This document shows, one piece after another, positions 8,217 to 15,304 of a stretch of DNA of 64,000 bases. Every line of letters begins with the position of its first letter. The stretch's first letter is position 1. The position numbers and the translations under genes are program-made. Origin of the DNA: Anaerofilum hominis (GTDB taxonomy: Bacteria > Bacillota > Clostridia > Oscillospirales > Ruminococcaceae); NCBI RefSeq assembly GCF_014287275.1, contig NZ_JACONZ010000004.1:287173-351172 (forward strand). Reading direction: 5' to 3'. The notes under the pieces were generated by a model, which was not told the DNA's origin, made no database searches, and saw only the letters and a list, made by a program, of their open reading frames with translations.

Positions 8217-9734
8217 ATGGATTTGAAGGTGTTCCGGGACACTGTCAGCGTGTCCCAGCAGCTTTGCGACTTGACGCTGGAGCACCCGGTGGAGACCGAA
8301 ATTCTGATCCCGGACTATCAGCCCGAGATCTTCAAGATCGTTAAAAGCTTTGTGACCCCCGTGATCCTGCAAAAGCAAGTGCTCGGCGGCAAACTGACCC
8401 TGGAGGGCTATCTGCGGGTGAGCGTGCTCTATCAGGGAGAAGAGGACCAGAGCCTGTGCCAGGTGGAACAAAAACTGCCCTTTTCCAAATCGGTCGAGCT
8501 GAAAAACGGCGGCTACAGCAGTTACCGGGTCAGCGTGCACGGCGAAAATGAATATCTGAACACCCGGGCCATCAACTCCCGGCGCATCGACGTAAAGGGC
8601 GCCTATGCCTTTGCCGTCGTCGCCTGCGGGCAGATGGAGCAGGAGATGGTGACGGCCCTGTCCGGCGCAGGGGCGCAGCAACAGCTGGTGCCGGTCAATT
8701 TTACCCGGGTAGTGGCGGATATCGAGAAGCCTTTTTCGGTGGAGGACAGCTTCAGCTTCCCCACCCAGCCGGCGGCGGTGCTGTATACCGGCTGTACGGG
8801 CAGCATCTCAGAGATCAAGCTCATCTCGGGCAAAGCGGTGGTCAAGGGGACGGTGCATGCGGCGGTGACCTACCGCAGCGCGCCGGGCTATGCGCTGGAA
8901 CAGGCCGAAAAAGAGCTTCCCTTCAACCAGATCGTGGATATTGAAAATCTCACCGAGGACTGTGAGTGCCACGTGGAGATCGTGCCCCAGGGCTGCACGC
9001 TGGTGGAGGGCGGCGAGGAGGCCGGGGGCACCACGATCAGCGTTTCCAGCAGCCTTTCGGTGCTGGTGCTGCGGCAGAACCTGGCCTATGCCGTGGGCGA
9101 CGCCTTTTCGACCCAGTACGAGGCGGAAGTGACCACCAAACCGCTGATCGCCGAGCGGCTGGTGGACAATTTCCACAACACCGTCACGGCCAGCAGCGCC
9201 GGGGCCCTGCCGGACGAGGGCTGCACGATCATCGACTGCCTGGCCACCCCGCTGCCGCTGGAAACGGTCACCGAGGAGGGGGAAGTCAGCATCCGCGGAC
9301 GGGTCATCGCCCATCTTCTCTGCTGCAACAGCCTGGGCGAGCTGGAGTGCTATGACAAGCCCTGCGAATATGTGCTGCCGAAAAGATACGCGGCCGGCAG
9401 CGGCGGCGTATCCGTGGAGGTGAACGCCCTTTTTGAAGGGGCTCGGGCCCAGAAAAACGGCGGCGAGGCCAGCTGCGAGGTCACGCTTTCCGTGAGCGGC
9501 ACAGTCATGGAACGGCAGAAGCTGGAGGTGCTCGACGAGATCACCTGCAAAGAGCCGCTGCCGCCGGATGAAGACGAGATCGCGCTGCGCATCTACTACG
9601 GGCGAGCGGGCGAACAGATGTTTGAGATCGCAAAGCGCTATCACGCGGACCCGGAACAGATCGCACAGCAGAGCGGTGTTGAGGGCGACGTGCTGCAGGA
9701 AAACACCCGGCTGCTGATCCCGGCGGCGGAGTGA
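8217..9734 (+). CDS. sipL: SpoIVA-interacting coat protein SipL (DUF3794/SPOCS + LysM)
   Basis: 505 residues. Repeated DUF3794 (SPOCS) segments make up the N-terminal and central parts (first near residues 25-120, with EILIPDYQPEIFKI; later segments near 160-420). A C-terminal LysM-like domain spans about 455-502 (GEQMFEIAKRYHADPEQIAQ). This architecture is that of SipL, which in Clostridioides binds the SpoIVA ATPase domain through LysM and is needed for coat localisation. The gene lies 17 bp before spoIVA, the known partner, confirming the assignment. It replaces the role of Bacillus-type coat morphogens such as SafA. Confidence 0.92.
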   Translation: MDLKVFRDTVSVSQQLCDLTLEHPVETEILIPDYQPEIFKIVKSFVTPVILQKQVLGGKLTLEGYLRVSVLYQGEEDQSLCQVEQKLPFSKSVELKNGGYSSYRVSVHGENEYLNTRAINSRRIDVKGAYAFAVVACGQMEQEMVTALSGAGAQQQLVPVNFTRVVADIEKPFSVEDSFSFPTQPAAVLYTGCTGSISEIKLISGKAVVKGTVHAAVTYRSAPGYALEQAEKELPFNQIVDIENLTEDCECHVEIVPQGCTLVEGGEEAGGTTISVSSSLSVLVLRQNLAYAVGDAFSTQYEAEVTTKPLIAERLVDNFHNTVTASSAGALPDEGCTIIDCLATPLPLETVTEEGEVSIRGRVIAHLLCCNSLGELECYDKPCEYVLPKRYAAGSGGVSVEVNALFEGARAQKNGGEASCEVTLSVSGTVMERQKLEVLDEITCKEPLPPDEDEIALRIYYGRAGEQMFEIAKRYHADPEQIAQQSGVEGDVLQENTRLLIPAAE

Positions 9735-9751
9735 GGGGAGGTGAGCATCAG

Positions 9752-11221
9752 ATGGATTACAGCATTTATAAAGAACTGATCGAGCGCACGGGCGGGGACA
9801 TCTATATCGGGGTGGTCGGCCCGGTGCGCACCGGCAAGAGCACTTTCATCAAAAAATTCATGGAGACGCTGGTGTTGCCCGCGATCCAGAACCAGAACGT
9901 CAAGCTGCGGGCGGTGGACGAACTGCCGCAGAGCGCGGCCGGGCGGACCATCATGACCACCGAGCCCAAATTTATCCCCGAACAGGCGGTAAATGTGGAA
10001 CTGGAAGAGGGGATCAGCTTCCGCACCCGGCTCATCGACTGCGTGGGCTATATGGTCAGCGGCGCCATGGGCAGCGTTGAGGGCGAAAAGCCGCGCATGG
10101 TGAAAAGCCCCTGGTTCGATCACGCCGTTCCCTTTGACGTGGCGGCGGAGACCGGCACCAAGAAAGTCATCTGCGAGCACTCCACCATAGGGCTGGTGGT
10201 CACCACCGACGGCAGCATCAGCGATATTCCCCGCGAGGCCTATGAGGCCAGCGAGCAGCGGGTCATCGATGAGATGAAAGCCACCGGCAAGCCCTTTACC
10301 GTGCTGCTCAACTGCGTGTCCCCGGCCTCTACCGCAAGCGTTGCCCTTGCAAAACAGCTGGAGGAGAGATACGGCGTCGGCGTGCTGCCGGTGAGCTGTG
10401 TTGATCTGGACGAGGCGGCGATCTGCGAGATCCTCAAGAGCGTACTTTACGAGTTCCCTGTCCGCGAGATCGGCTTTTCGATGCCCAAGTGGGTGACCAT
10501 GCTGGGGCCGGAGCACTGGCTGCAGCAGGACGTCTACGCGGCGGTGCAGCAGTTTGCGGCCGGGGTGGAGCGGGTGCGGGACCTGCGGCGCGAGCAGAAG
10601 ATCGAGAGCGAATTTGTGGCGCGGTCGGGCGTGACCAGGGTGGACCTTGGCACCGGCGTGGCGCGGGTAGAGGTCACGCTGCAGCCCGACATCTTTTACC
10701 GGGTACTGGGGGAGACCACGGGCCTGGAGATCTGCGACGAGGCTAGCCTGATGCCCTGCATCATCAACCTGGCACGGATCCGGAAAGAGTATGAAAAGAT
10801 CAAGGACGCGATGGACCAGGTGGAGGCCACCGGTTACGGCATCGTGATGCCCACCATCGACGAGCTGCATCTGGAGGAGCCGGAGATCGTCAAGCAGTCG
10901 GGACGCTACGGGGTAAAGCTGCGGGCCAGCGCCCCCTCTATCCAGATGCTCAAAGTCAACATCACCACCGAGATCAACCCCATCGTCGGCTCTGAAAAAC
11001 AGAGCGAGGAGCTGGTCCACAGCCTGCTGGATGAATTTGAGGAGGACCCTATCCGCATCTGGGAGTCCAACATTTTCGGCAAATCCCTGCACGAGCTGGT
11101 CAACGACGGGCTGCAGGGCAAATTGCTGCACATGCCCAGCGAGGCGCGCATGAAGCTGCAGGAGACCATGGAACGGGTCATCAACGAGGGCTGTCAGGGC
11201 CTGATCTGCATCATCCTCTGA
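9752..11221 (+). CDS. spoIVA: Stage IV sporulation protein A, coat morphogenetic ATPase
   Basis: 489 residues, close to the Bacillus length of 492. The N-terminal TRAFAC-type ATPase domain begins MDYSIYKELIERTGG, with Walker A GPVRTGKST at about residues 23-31 and a DCVGYMVSGAMG switch region. A middle domain and a hydrophobic C terminus ending in GLICIIL follow; the C terminus is what docks on SpoVM. SpoIVA polymerises using ATP to build the basement layer of the spore coat. The frame is open to 9731 but the strong GGGGAGGTGA (9735-9744) selects ATG 9752. A terminator follows at 11241-11286. Confidence 0.97.
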   Translation: MDYSIYKELIERTGGDIYIGVVGPVRTGKSTFIKKFMETLVLPAIQNQNVKLRAVDELPQSAAGRTIMTTEPKFIPEQAVNVELEEGISFRTRLIDCVGYMVSGAMGSVEGEKPRMVKSPWFDHAVPFDVAAETGTKKVICEHSTIGLVVTTDGSISDIPREAYEASEQRVIDEMKATGKPFTVLLNCVSPASTASVALAKQLEERYGVGVLPVSCVDLDEAAICEILKSVLYEFPVREIGFSMPKWVTMLGPEHWLQQDVYAAVQQFAAGVERVRDLRREQKIESEFVARSGVTRVDLGTGVARVEVTLQPDIFYRVLGETTGLEICDEASLMPCIINLARIRKEYEKIKDAMDQVEATGYGIVMPTIDELHLEEPEIVKQSGRYGVKLRASAPSIQMLKVNITTEINPIVGSEKQSEELVHSLLDEFEEDPIRIWESNIFGKSLHELVNDGLQGKLLHMPSEARMKLQETMERVINEGCQGLICIIL

Positions 11222-11240
11222 CGGGCCGCATCAACAAAAC

Positions 11241-11286
11241 AAAAGGGCAGGAGCGCCGGAGACCGCAGCCGGCGCCCCTGCCCTTT
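11241..11286 (+). terminator. Terminator after spoIVA
   Basis: A 19-nt arm starting AAAAGGGCAGG pairs with an arm ending CCTGCCCTTTT, with one mismatch and an 8-nt loop; the terminal T tract is four bases. It lies 20 bp after the spoIVA stop. The symmetric A/T tails could allow termination in both directions. Confidence 0.8.
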
Positions 11287-11396
11287 TCTGCAGCCCTGAA
11301 ACAAAGCGGCCCCCTGCGCGCCGCGGGGACAGGCAAACCATGCGAAATCAAAAATAAAGAGAAACGGGAAAAGCGGAGGCTGGAAACCGCGCTTTT

Positions 11397-11496
11397 ATAA
11401 GGACCGGCCGCTCTGCGGGCGGCGCGCATTGTGATAGCAGAGCGCGGCAGGAGGCGCAGGGGCCGTCCTTATGGACTGCCTGCGCCGCCGTTTTTT
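11397..11496 (+). promoter_or_regulatory. Attenuator-like RNA with two mutually exclusive folds
   Basis: Fold 1: 11397-11409 pairs with 11461-11472 (12 bp, one bulged C) and encloses a 7-bp hairpin (GCTCTGC 11410-11416 with GCAGAGC 11437-11443). Fold 2: a terminator in which 11445-11448, 11453-11460 and 11465-11468 pair with 11473-11476, 11479-11486 and 11487-11490, followed directly by six Ts (11491-11496). Bases 11461-11468 are used in both folds, the usual layout of a riboswitch or attenuator. No gene starts until 11787, and another promoter lies between, so the controlled gene is uncertain. The class is not recognised. Confidence 0.5.
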
Positions 11497-11527
11497 GCGG
11501 TTTTTCGATGCAAAGCCGCAGAAAACA

Positions 11528-11536
11528 TGGTATAAT
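11528..11536 (+). promoter_or_regulatory. Extended -10 promoter upstream of the SGNH-like gene
   Basis: TGGTATAAT is a perfect extended -10 element. No good -35 is visible, as often with extended -10 promoters. It would give a 5' leader of about 245 nt before the ATG at 11787, holding a hairpin (CCGCACAG 11621-11628 with CTGTGCGG 11640-11647). Nothing else coding is seen in 11290-11786. Confidence 0.5.
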
Positions 11537-11786
11537 AACCAAAAAGCGGTCACGGCGCCGCCCATGCACATCATCCGCCCTGCGCGCAGCTGCACAGCGG
11601 GCGGCCGGCTTTTGAGGCTGCCGCACAGGCCCTCCGCGTCTGTGCGGCTAACGATAAAAGTACTGTCCTGCCCGGTCTTGGATCCGGCAGCCCGTTTCCT
11701 GCGGCGGGGCTGCTTTGCGCCTGGCGTTCCGGGCATAATAAAAACAAAGGGGAACGGTTTGCCCCGGTACGGAGGGAACACGACGC

Positions 11787-12890
11787 ATGGCCTTGTTTAA
11801 GGGAACGGTAAAAACAGCGCTCAAGCTGCTGCTTCTTTTGCCGCTGGTGCTGCTGGTGCTCTGGGTCAACTATTTCGTGGATCAGACGGGGCTGTTCCGG
11901 GGCGGAAAATATGAGTTGGAGCTGGCGCAGATCCTGCTGGGAGGCGACGCGGTCTCCAATTTCACCAAAATGGACGAGCGGGAAGTGCTGAAGCTTTACA
12001 TCAAAAACATGCCCCAGCCCTATGACACCCTGGTGGTGGGGTCCAGCCGCGGGCTGCAGATCACGGCCGCCATTGCGGGGGAAACCGGCACCTTTTACAA
12101 CGCCGGCATGTCGGGGGAGGATTTTTACGACATTGTGGGCACCATCGCGCTGCTGGACAAGTATGACCGGCTGCCGAAAAACATGATTTTGGTGCTGGAC
12201 CCCTGGATATTGAACGACAATGTGGACAGTTACAGCAAGCGGTCGGACGCAGACCTGGCCAATGAGTTCCTTAGCGAGACGCTGGGGTTCCATGAGAGCT
12301 ATGAGGCGCAGGATCGCAGCCGGTACACAGAGGCGCTGCTGGACCTCGACTATTTTCAGAAAAATGTAGCCTACCACTTTGCGGATCACTCAGATGAGGA
12401 CCAGCCCTCCCGCGTGAGCGGCAACGTTTACGAGCAGGCCACCGAGACCAAAATGCCGGACGGCACCCTGCTGTACACCCGGGAATATCGCGAAAACTCG
12501 CAGGAGTGGGTGGACCAGGAAGCCCTTTCACGGGCAAGCAGCATACTGCCTTTTGGTTGCTATGATTTTACCGTGCTCAATGAAAAGCGCTGTGCCCAGT
12601 TTGAAGCGGTGATCGACTTTTTGCGGGAAAAAGGAGTGGAGCTGACTTTTGTGCTGAGTCCATTTCATCCGATTTTTTATGACAAATTGGCCGGAACGGA
12701 AAATGCACGGGGAGTCTTGCTGACTGAAATTTATTTTAACCGCATGGCACGTCGGCTGCAGATCCCTTTTTATGGCTCTTATGATCCCGCGCAGGCCGGC
12801 TGCAGCAATGAAGATTTTTATGACGGTTTACATGTGCGCAGAGAATCCATCAAGAAATTTTTCTTTGGTATCCATGCTTCTCTCGTATGA
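11787..12890 (+). CDS. Membrane-anchored SGNH/DltD-like protein
   Basis: 367 residues. An N-terminal hydrophobic anchor (about 10-28) is followed by an extracytoplasmic domain. GSSRG at 85-89 resembles the SGNH block I serine (LVVGSSRG), an Asn/Gly block follows (NAGMSGEDFYDI), and DGLH at 346-349 gives the block V Asp-His pair. DltD and AlgJ/X-type proteins, which move acyl groups on surface polymers, share this arrangement and the GSSR motif. Usually an MBOAT acyltransferase is next door; none is here. The gene's last 300 bp are poorer in GC than its first part and it stands between spoIVA and an IS, suggesting acquisition. Enzymatic activity is inferred from motifs only. Confidence 0.6.
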   Translation: MALFKGTVKTALKLLLLLPLVLLVLWVNYFVDQTGLFRGGKYELELAQILLGGDAVSNFTKMDEREVLKLYIKNMPQPYDTLVVGSSRGLQITAAIAGETGTFYNAGMSGEDFYDIVGTIALLDKYDRLPKNMILVLDPWILNDNVDSYSKRSDADLANEFLSETLGFHESYEAQDRSRYTEALLDLDYFQKNVAYHFADHSDEDQPSRVSGNVYEQATETKMPDGTLLYTREYRENSQEWVDQEALSRASSILPFGCYDFTVLNEKRCAQFEAVIDFLREKGVELTFVLSPFHPIFYDKLAGTENARGVLLTEIYFNRMARRLQIPFYGSYDPAQAGCSNEDFYDGLHVRRESIKKFFFGIHASLV

Positions 12891-12955
12891 TCCGGGGAGA
12901 TTTTCAGGCCGGAGGATGGCAGATCAGACCGCATAGTGGGAAAGAAGAATAAAGA

Positions 12956-12988
12956 GGACCGACATGCTGAAGCGTGTCGGTCCTTTTG
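12956..12988 (+). terminator. Terminator after the SGNH-like gene
   Basis: GGACCGACA (12956-12964) pairs perfectly with TGTCGGTCC (12975-12983) across a 10-nt loop, followed by TTTTG. It lies about 65 bp downstream of the stop codon. Confidence 0.8.
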
Positions 12989-13372
12989 TGATTATCTTCC
13001 AGCGGAACAGGACGGTTTCCCACCAAAGGACCAAACATATTGCGGCGAGATGTTTTAAACAGAGCTGAAAGCGGGAAGAGATTTTAGAATCTTTTCAGAT
13101 GGAAGAAAGTTGTATTCACCGCTGAAGATGCATGGCATGCCCTCTCCGCAGGACGACAGAGGGATACGGCGGCGGGCATGCCTCTCGGACAATGTGTTGA
13201 TTCTTTACTTTATGTCAGGAGATTCGGGACGATTCTTGCGATGAAAAAAAGCGGACACAAAATTTTTTGCTTCTACTGCAGAAATTGATGTAAGATTGTG
13301 ATATTTTCCGGCGTTATCCACATATAAGAATATTAAATAAAGCAAAATGCACTGGTGAAAGGAGGACACGCA
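12989..13372. other. AT-richer non-coding region with one DnaA-box-like site
   Basis: No open frame worth calling. The composition is clearly less GC-rich than the neighbours. It holds a long inverted repeat GGCATGCCC (starting about 13134) / GGGCATGCC (ending about 13185) with an inner CCCTCT/AGAGGG pair, and the nonamer TTATCCACA at 13314-13322, identical to the DnaA-box consensus. The last 60 bp (ATATAAGAATATTAAATAAAG) are very AT-rich and probably hold the promoter of the next small gene. Confidence 0.5.
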
Positions 13373-13585
13373 GTGAAAAAAGTATTTTATCTCTCCTGTT
13401 CAGCGCTGTGGATGCTGCTGCTCATGGTACAGCATTACCGGGGGCAGAGCTTTTTGCTGGAAGATCTTGTCCTCGTGGTCAGCATCATGGTGTTTTTGGG
13501 GCTGTTTGCAGTGGAATACGCCAAAGGCAAAGAGCGGAAAGCGCCGCCGTGTGAACCCCGCATCATGATCCCCAAAAAGCCTTAG
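13373..13585 (+). CDS. Small two-helix membrane protein, unknown function
   Basis: A 70-residue protein starting with GTG at 13373, preceded by GGAGG at 13361-13365 (7-nt spacing). It begins MKKVFYLSCSALWMLLLMV, has a first hydrophobic helix at about 4-20 and a second at about 30-50, and ends in a basic, proline-containing tail (KGKERKAPPC). No family is recognised. The clear ribosome site and AT-rich upstream region argue for a real gene. It abuts the IS element and may be accessory. An upstream GTG at 13355 is possible but overlaps the ribosome site. Confidence 0.6.
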   Translation: MKKVFYLSCSALWMLLLMVQHYRGQSFLLEDLVLVVSIMVFLGLFAVEYAKGKERKAPPCEPRIMIPKKP

Positions 13586-13678
13586 AAAAAACAGATAAAA
13601 GGGGCGGCTGCAAAGCGAACAGCCCCCGATTATGCAGACAGCACAAAAAAGCGGGGTCCTAAGTAGGAAAACGAGGTT

Positions 13679-14530
13679 CTAAGTGGAGAGGCGGCGTGCA
13701 AGCGGCGCCTCTCCGGTCTTTAGCTGGTTGCGCTCATAATTGTAGAAATGGAGAAAATGATCAATCATATCGTTGGCTTCAGCGAATGTATTTGGTTTAC
13801 GGCGGTAGATACGCTCTACCTTGAGGATAGAAAAGAAGTTCTCCGCCATAGTATTGTCGTAGCAGTTTCCACGCCTTGACATAGAGGGCGTTATGCCGTA
13901 TTCTTGAGTCAGGTTAAAGTATGCTTGCGAGGTGTACTGAAATCTCTGGTCGCTGTGGAGCTGTAACTCTGCAGTGGCCCTTTTTTGCTTCATAGCAAGG
14001 TGAATTGTATCTAAGACAAGGTTTACCGTCTGCCGGGTTGCGGTCTTGTATACCACAACACTGTTGTCATAGAGATCGCGGATCATGGACAGATAGAGTA
14101 CCCCTTGTTTCGTAAAAATATAGGAGATATCCGTCGCCCATTTCTGCTTAGGATGCGCTGCGCGAAACTCCCGATTGAGCAGATTTTCATATTTGTGAAC
14201 CTGCTGTCCCATCTGGACGCACTTTCTGCGCCGGCGAATTTCAGACAGCAGATCATACTTCTTCATGATTCTCAGGACCGTCTTGGGATTACGATGGATG
14301 TTATGGCTTTTCAGCCATAACCACATCCTGCGGTAGCCATAGGTTTGGAAACATTGCTCACGCTGCTTGGCGATCATCTCGGCAAGCTCAGCGTCCTTTT
14401 CTGTTCTCCCAAGGCGGTGAACAAAGTCATAGTAACCACTCCTGGACACAGCAAAAAATCGGCACATGACTGTGATCGGATATTCCATCCTATGGCGATA
14501 AATCACATGATACTTTACCCTCGCTCTCAC
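13679..14530 (-). CDS. IS3-family transposase OrfB (rve integrase domain)
   Basis: 283 residues. It begins with a helix-turn-helix_21-type region (MCRFFAVSRSGYYDF), then an integrase catalytic core. The DDE triad is present: first Asp in KWATDISYI, second in LHSDQRFQYTS, Glu in NTMAENFFSILKVE. The GTG start overlaps the end of orfA in a GTGA arrangement. The catalytic half looks intact, unlike orfA. The stop lies only about 25 bp from the proposed left end, normal for the family. The C-terminal codons coincide with a hairpin (GGAGAGGCG / CGCCTCTCC, about 13685-13713). Confidence 0.9.
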   Translation of the reverse strand: MRARVKYHVIYRHRMEYPITVMCRFFAVSRSGYYDFVHRLGRTEKDAELAEMIAKQREQCFQTYGYRRMWLWLKSHNIHRNPKTVLRIMKKYDLLSEIRRRRKCVQMGQQVHKYENLLNREFRAAHPKQKWATDISYIFTKQGVLYLSMIRDLYDNSVVVYKTATRQTVNLVLDTIHLAMKQKRATAELQLHSDQRFQYTSQAYFNLTQEYGITPSMSRRGNCYDNTMAENFFSILKVERIYRRKPNTFAEANDMIDHFLHFYNYERNQLKTGEAPLARRLST

Positions 14531-14829
14531 TTCCTTCCTGTCAATTCCAGAAAATCCCGCAGCAGCTTATTCTCCATCCTCAGACGATTGATTTCATAGG
14601 CCTGCTCTGCCACTACGTTTCTTGGTGTGCCATCGCTCCTTGGCCTTCCCTTGGGACGAGGTATGATTCCCGCCGCCAGCTTTGCCTGTTTTCGGTTATA
14701 TCGTGTGATTCATGTTTCAACCTGTTTGAGTGTTAACCCTAACCGCTCGCCTATCTCACGTCGTGTCTTTCCCCCCGCCCGCATCTCCATAATTTCCGCT
14801 TCCATTTTTGTGTACTTCCGTTTTTCCAT
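14527..14829 (-). pseudogene. IS3-family OrfA (HTH) broken by an internal stop
   Basis: Reading leftward from ATG 14829, the frame gives MEKRKYTKMEAEIMEMRAGG, then a helix-turn-helix (GERLGLTLKQVET), then TGA at 14712-14710. It continues as ITRYNRKQAKLAAG... and a leucine-rich end (NRLRMENKLLRDFLELTGRK) to the TGA at 14529-14527. Related OrfA proteins have Trp at the stop position (VxxWIxRYN), so one base change (TGG to TGA) explains it. This splits a 100-residue protein after 39 codons. The frame is too interrupted to appear as a normal ORF. Confidence 0.75.
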
Positions 14830-14830
14830 A

Positions 14831-14878
14831 AAATGGCCCCCTGATGTAGTCTTATTTTCCTACATCAGGGGGCCATTT
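14831..14878. repeat. Perfect 19-bp inverted repeat at the IS right end
   Basis: 14831-14849 (AAATGGCCCCCTGATGTAG) is the exact reverse complement of 14860-14878, separated by 10 nt. It lies just before the orfA start and includes the element's right end. A hairpin here would block translation or transcription entering from outside, a known protective device in insertion sequences. Confidence 0.7.
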
Positions 14879-15163
14879 GTCTATTGTCTGTTTTTACTGG
14901 GGCTGTTCAAAAGCGGTCGCCCTTTTTATCTGTTTTTTGGACCCTGGCGCACGAGACCGCCAGCGCGCGCGGGGACGGGAACAAATGCGCCTGCGCGCCG
15001 AGCACGGAAATGGAAAAGCGCGCTGCGGACCGGAGATTTCCCCATGGGGAAAGTCCTGTTTACCGGTAAAAGTTTCTTTAGGGGGCGGATGACTATCAGC
15101 CTCCTGTACGCCGAGAAATCAGGCCTAAAAATAGCCGCGGCAAAGCGAAGCCTATTTTTTCGG

Positions 15164-15246
15164 CCCTTCGCCCCGGTCGTCCCGCAGGGACGAGGGGCAG
15201 GCCATCAGGATAAGTCTTTTTTATTGTGGAGCAATAAAAAACGCTC
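15164..15246 (-). repeat. Dispersed repeat, copy A
   Basis: On the minus strand this reads GAGCGTTTTTTATTGCTCC, then ACAATAAAAAAG, ACTTATC and a GC-rich part with hairpin GTCCCTGCGGGAC. It aligns over about 80 bp with the plus-strand sequence at 21968-22050, with scattered differences. The palindromic core TTTTTTATTG/CAATAAAAAA is kept. Its left half overlaps the terminator of the diguanylate cyclase gene. The rest of 14880-15304 shows no gene; an imperfect GGCCTAAAAATAG / CTATTTTTTCGGCC pair lies at about 15122-15164. Confidence 0.45.
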
Positions 15247-15280
15247 ACAGATCCCGCCGAAAAAACGGAACCTGTGGGCG
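15236..15280 (-). terminator. Terminator of the diguanylate cyclase gene
   Basis: Read on the minus strand: CGCCCACAG (15280-15272) pairs with CTGTGAGCG (15250-15242), one mismatch, with a small inner CCG/CGG pair, then six Ts (15241-15236). It lies 25 bp past the stop codon. Confidence 0.7.
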
Positions 15281-15304
15281 CCGGTGTGATAAAGCCCTGA
15301 AATA

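Larger units (their letters stand above)
13652..14875 (-). mobile_element. IS3-family insertion sequence (IS150-like), decayed
   Basis: An element of about 1.2 kb with the IS3 two-ORF layout on the minus strand. Imperfect terminal repeats can be proposed: 13655-13675 (TCCTAAGTAGGAAAACGAG) and, on the opposite strand, 14851-14872 (CCTGATGTAGGAAAATAAG). They share GTAGGAAAA and flank the ORFs closely. The end repeats and any target duplication were judged by eye, so borders may be off by several bases. orfA carries a nonsense codon, so the copy is probably immobile. Confidence 0.7.

Noticed and set aside
11328..11400. Possible GEMM (c-di-GMP) riboswitch aptamer
   Set aside because: GACAGGCAAACCATGCGAAA resembles part of the motif, but the P1b partner strand and the P2 GNRA hairpin are missing, so it cannot form the known fold.
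13314..13322. Chromosome origin signal (DnaA box)
   Set aside because: Only one box, with no dnaA/dnaN genes nearby and no clustered repeats.
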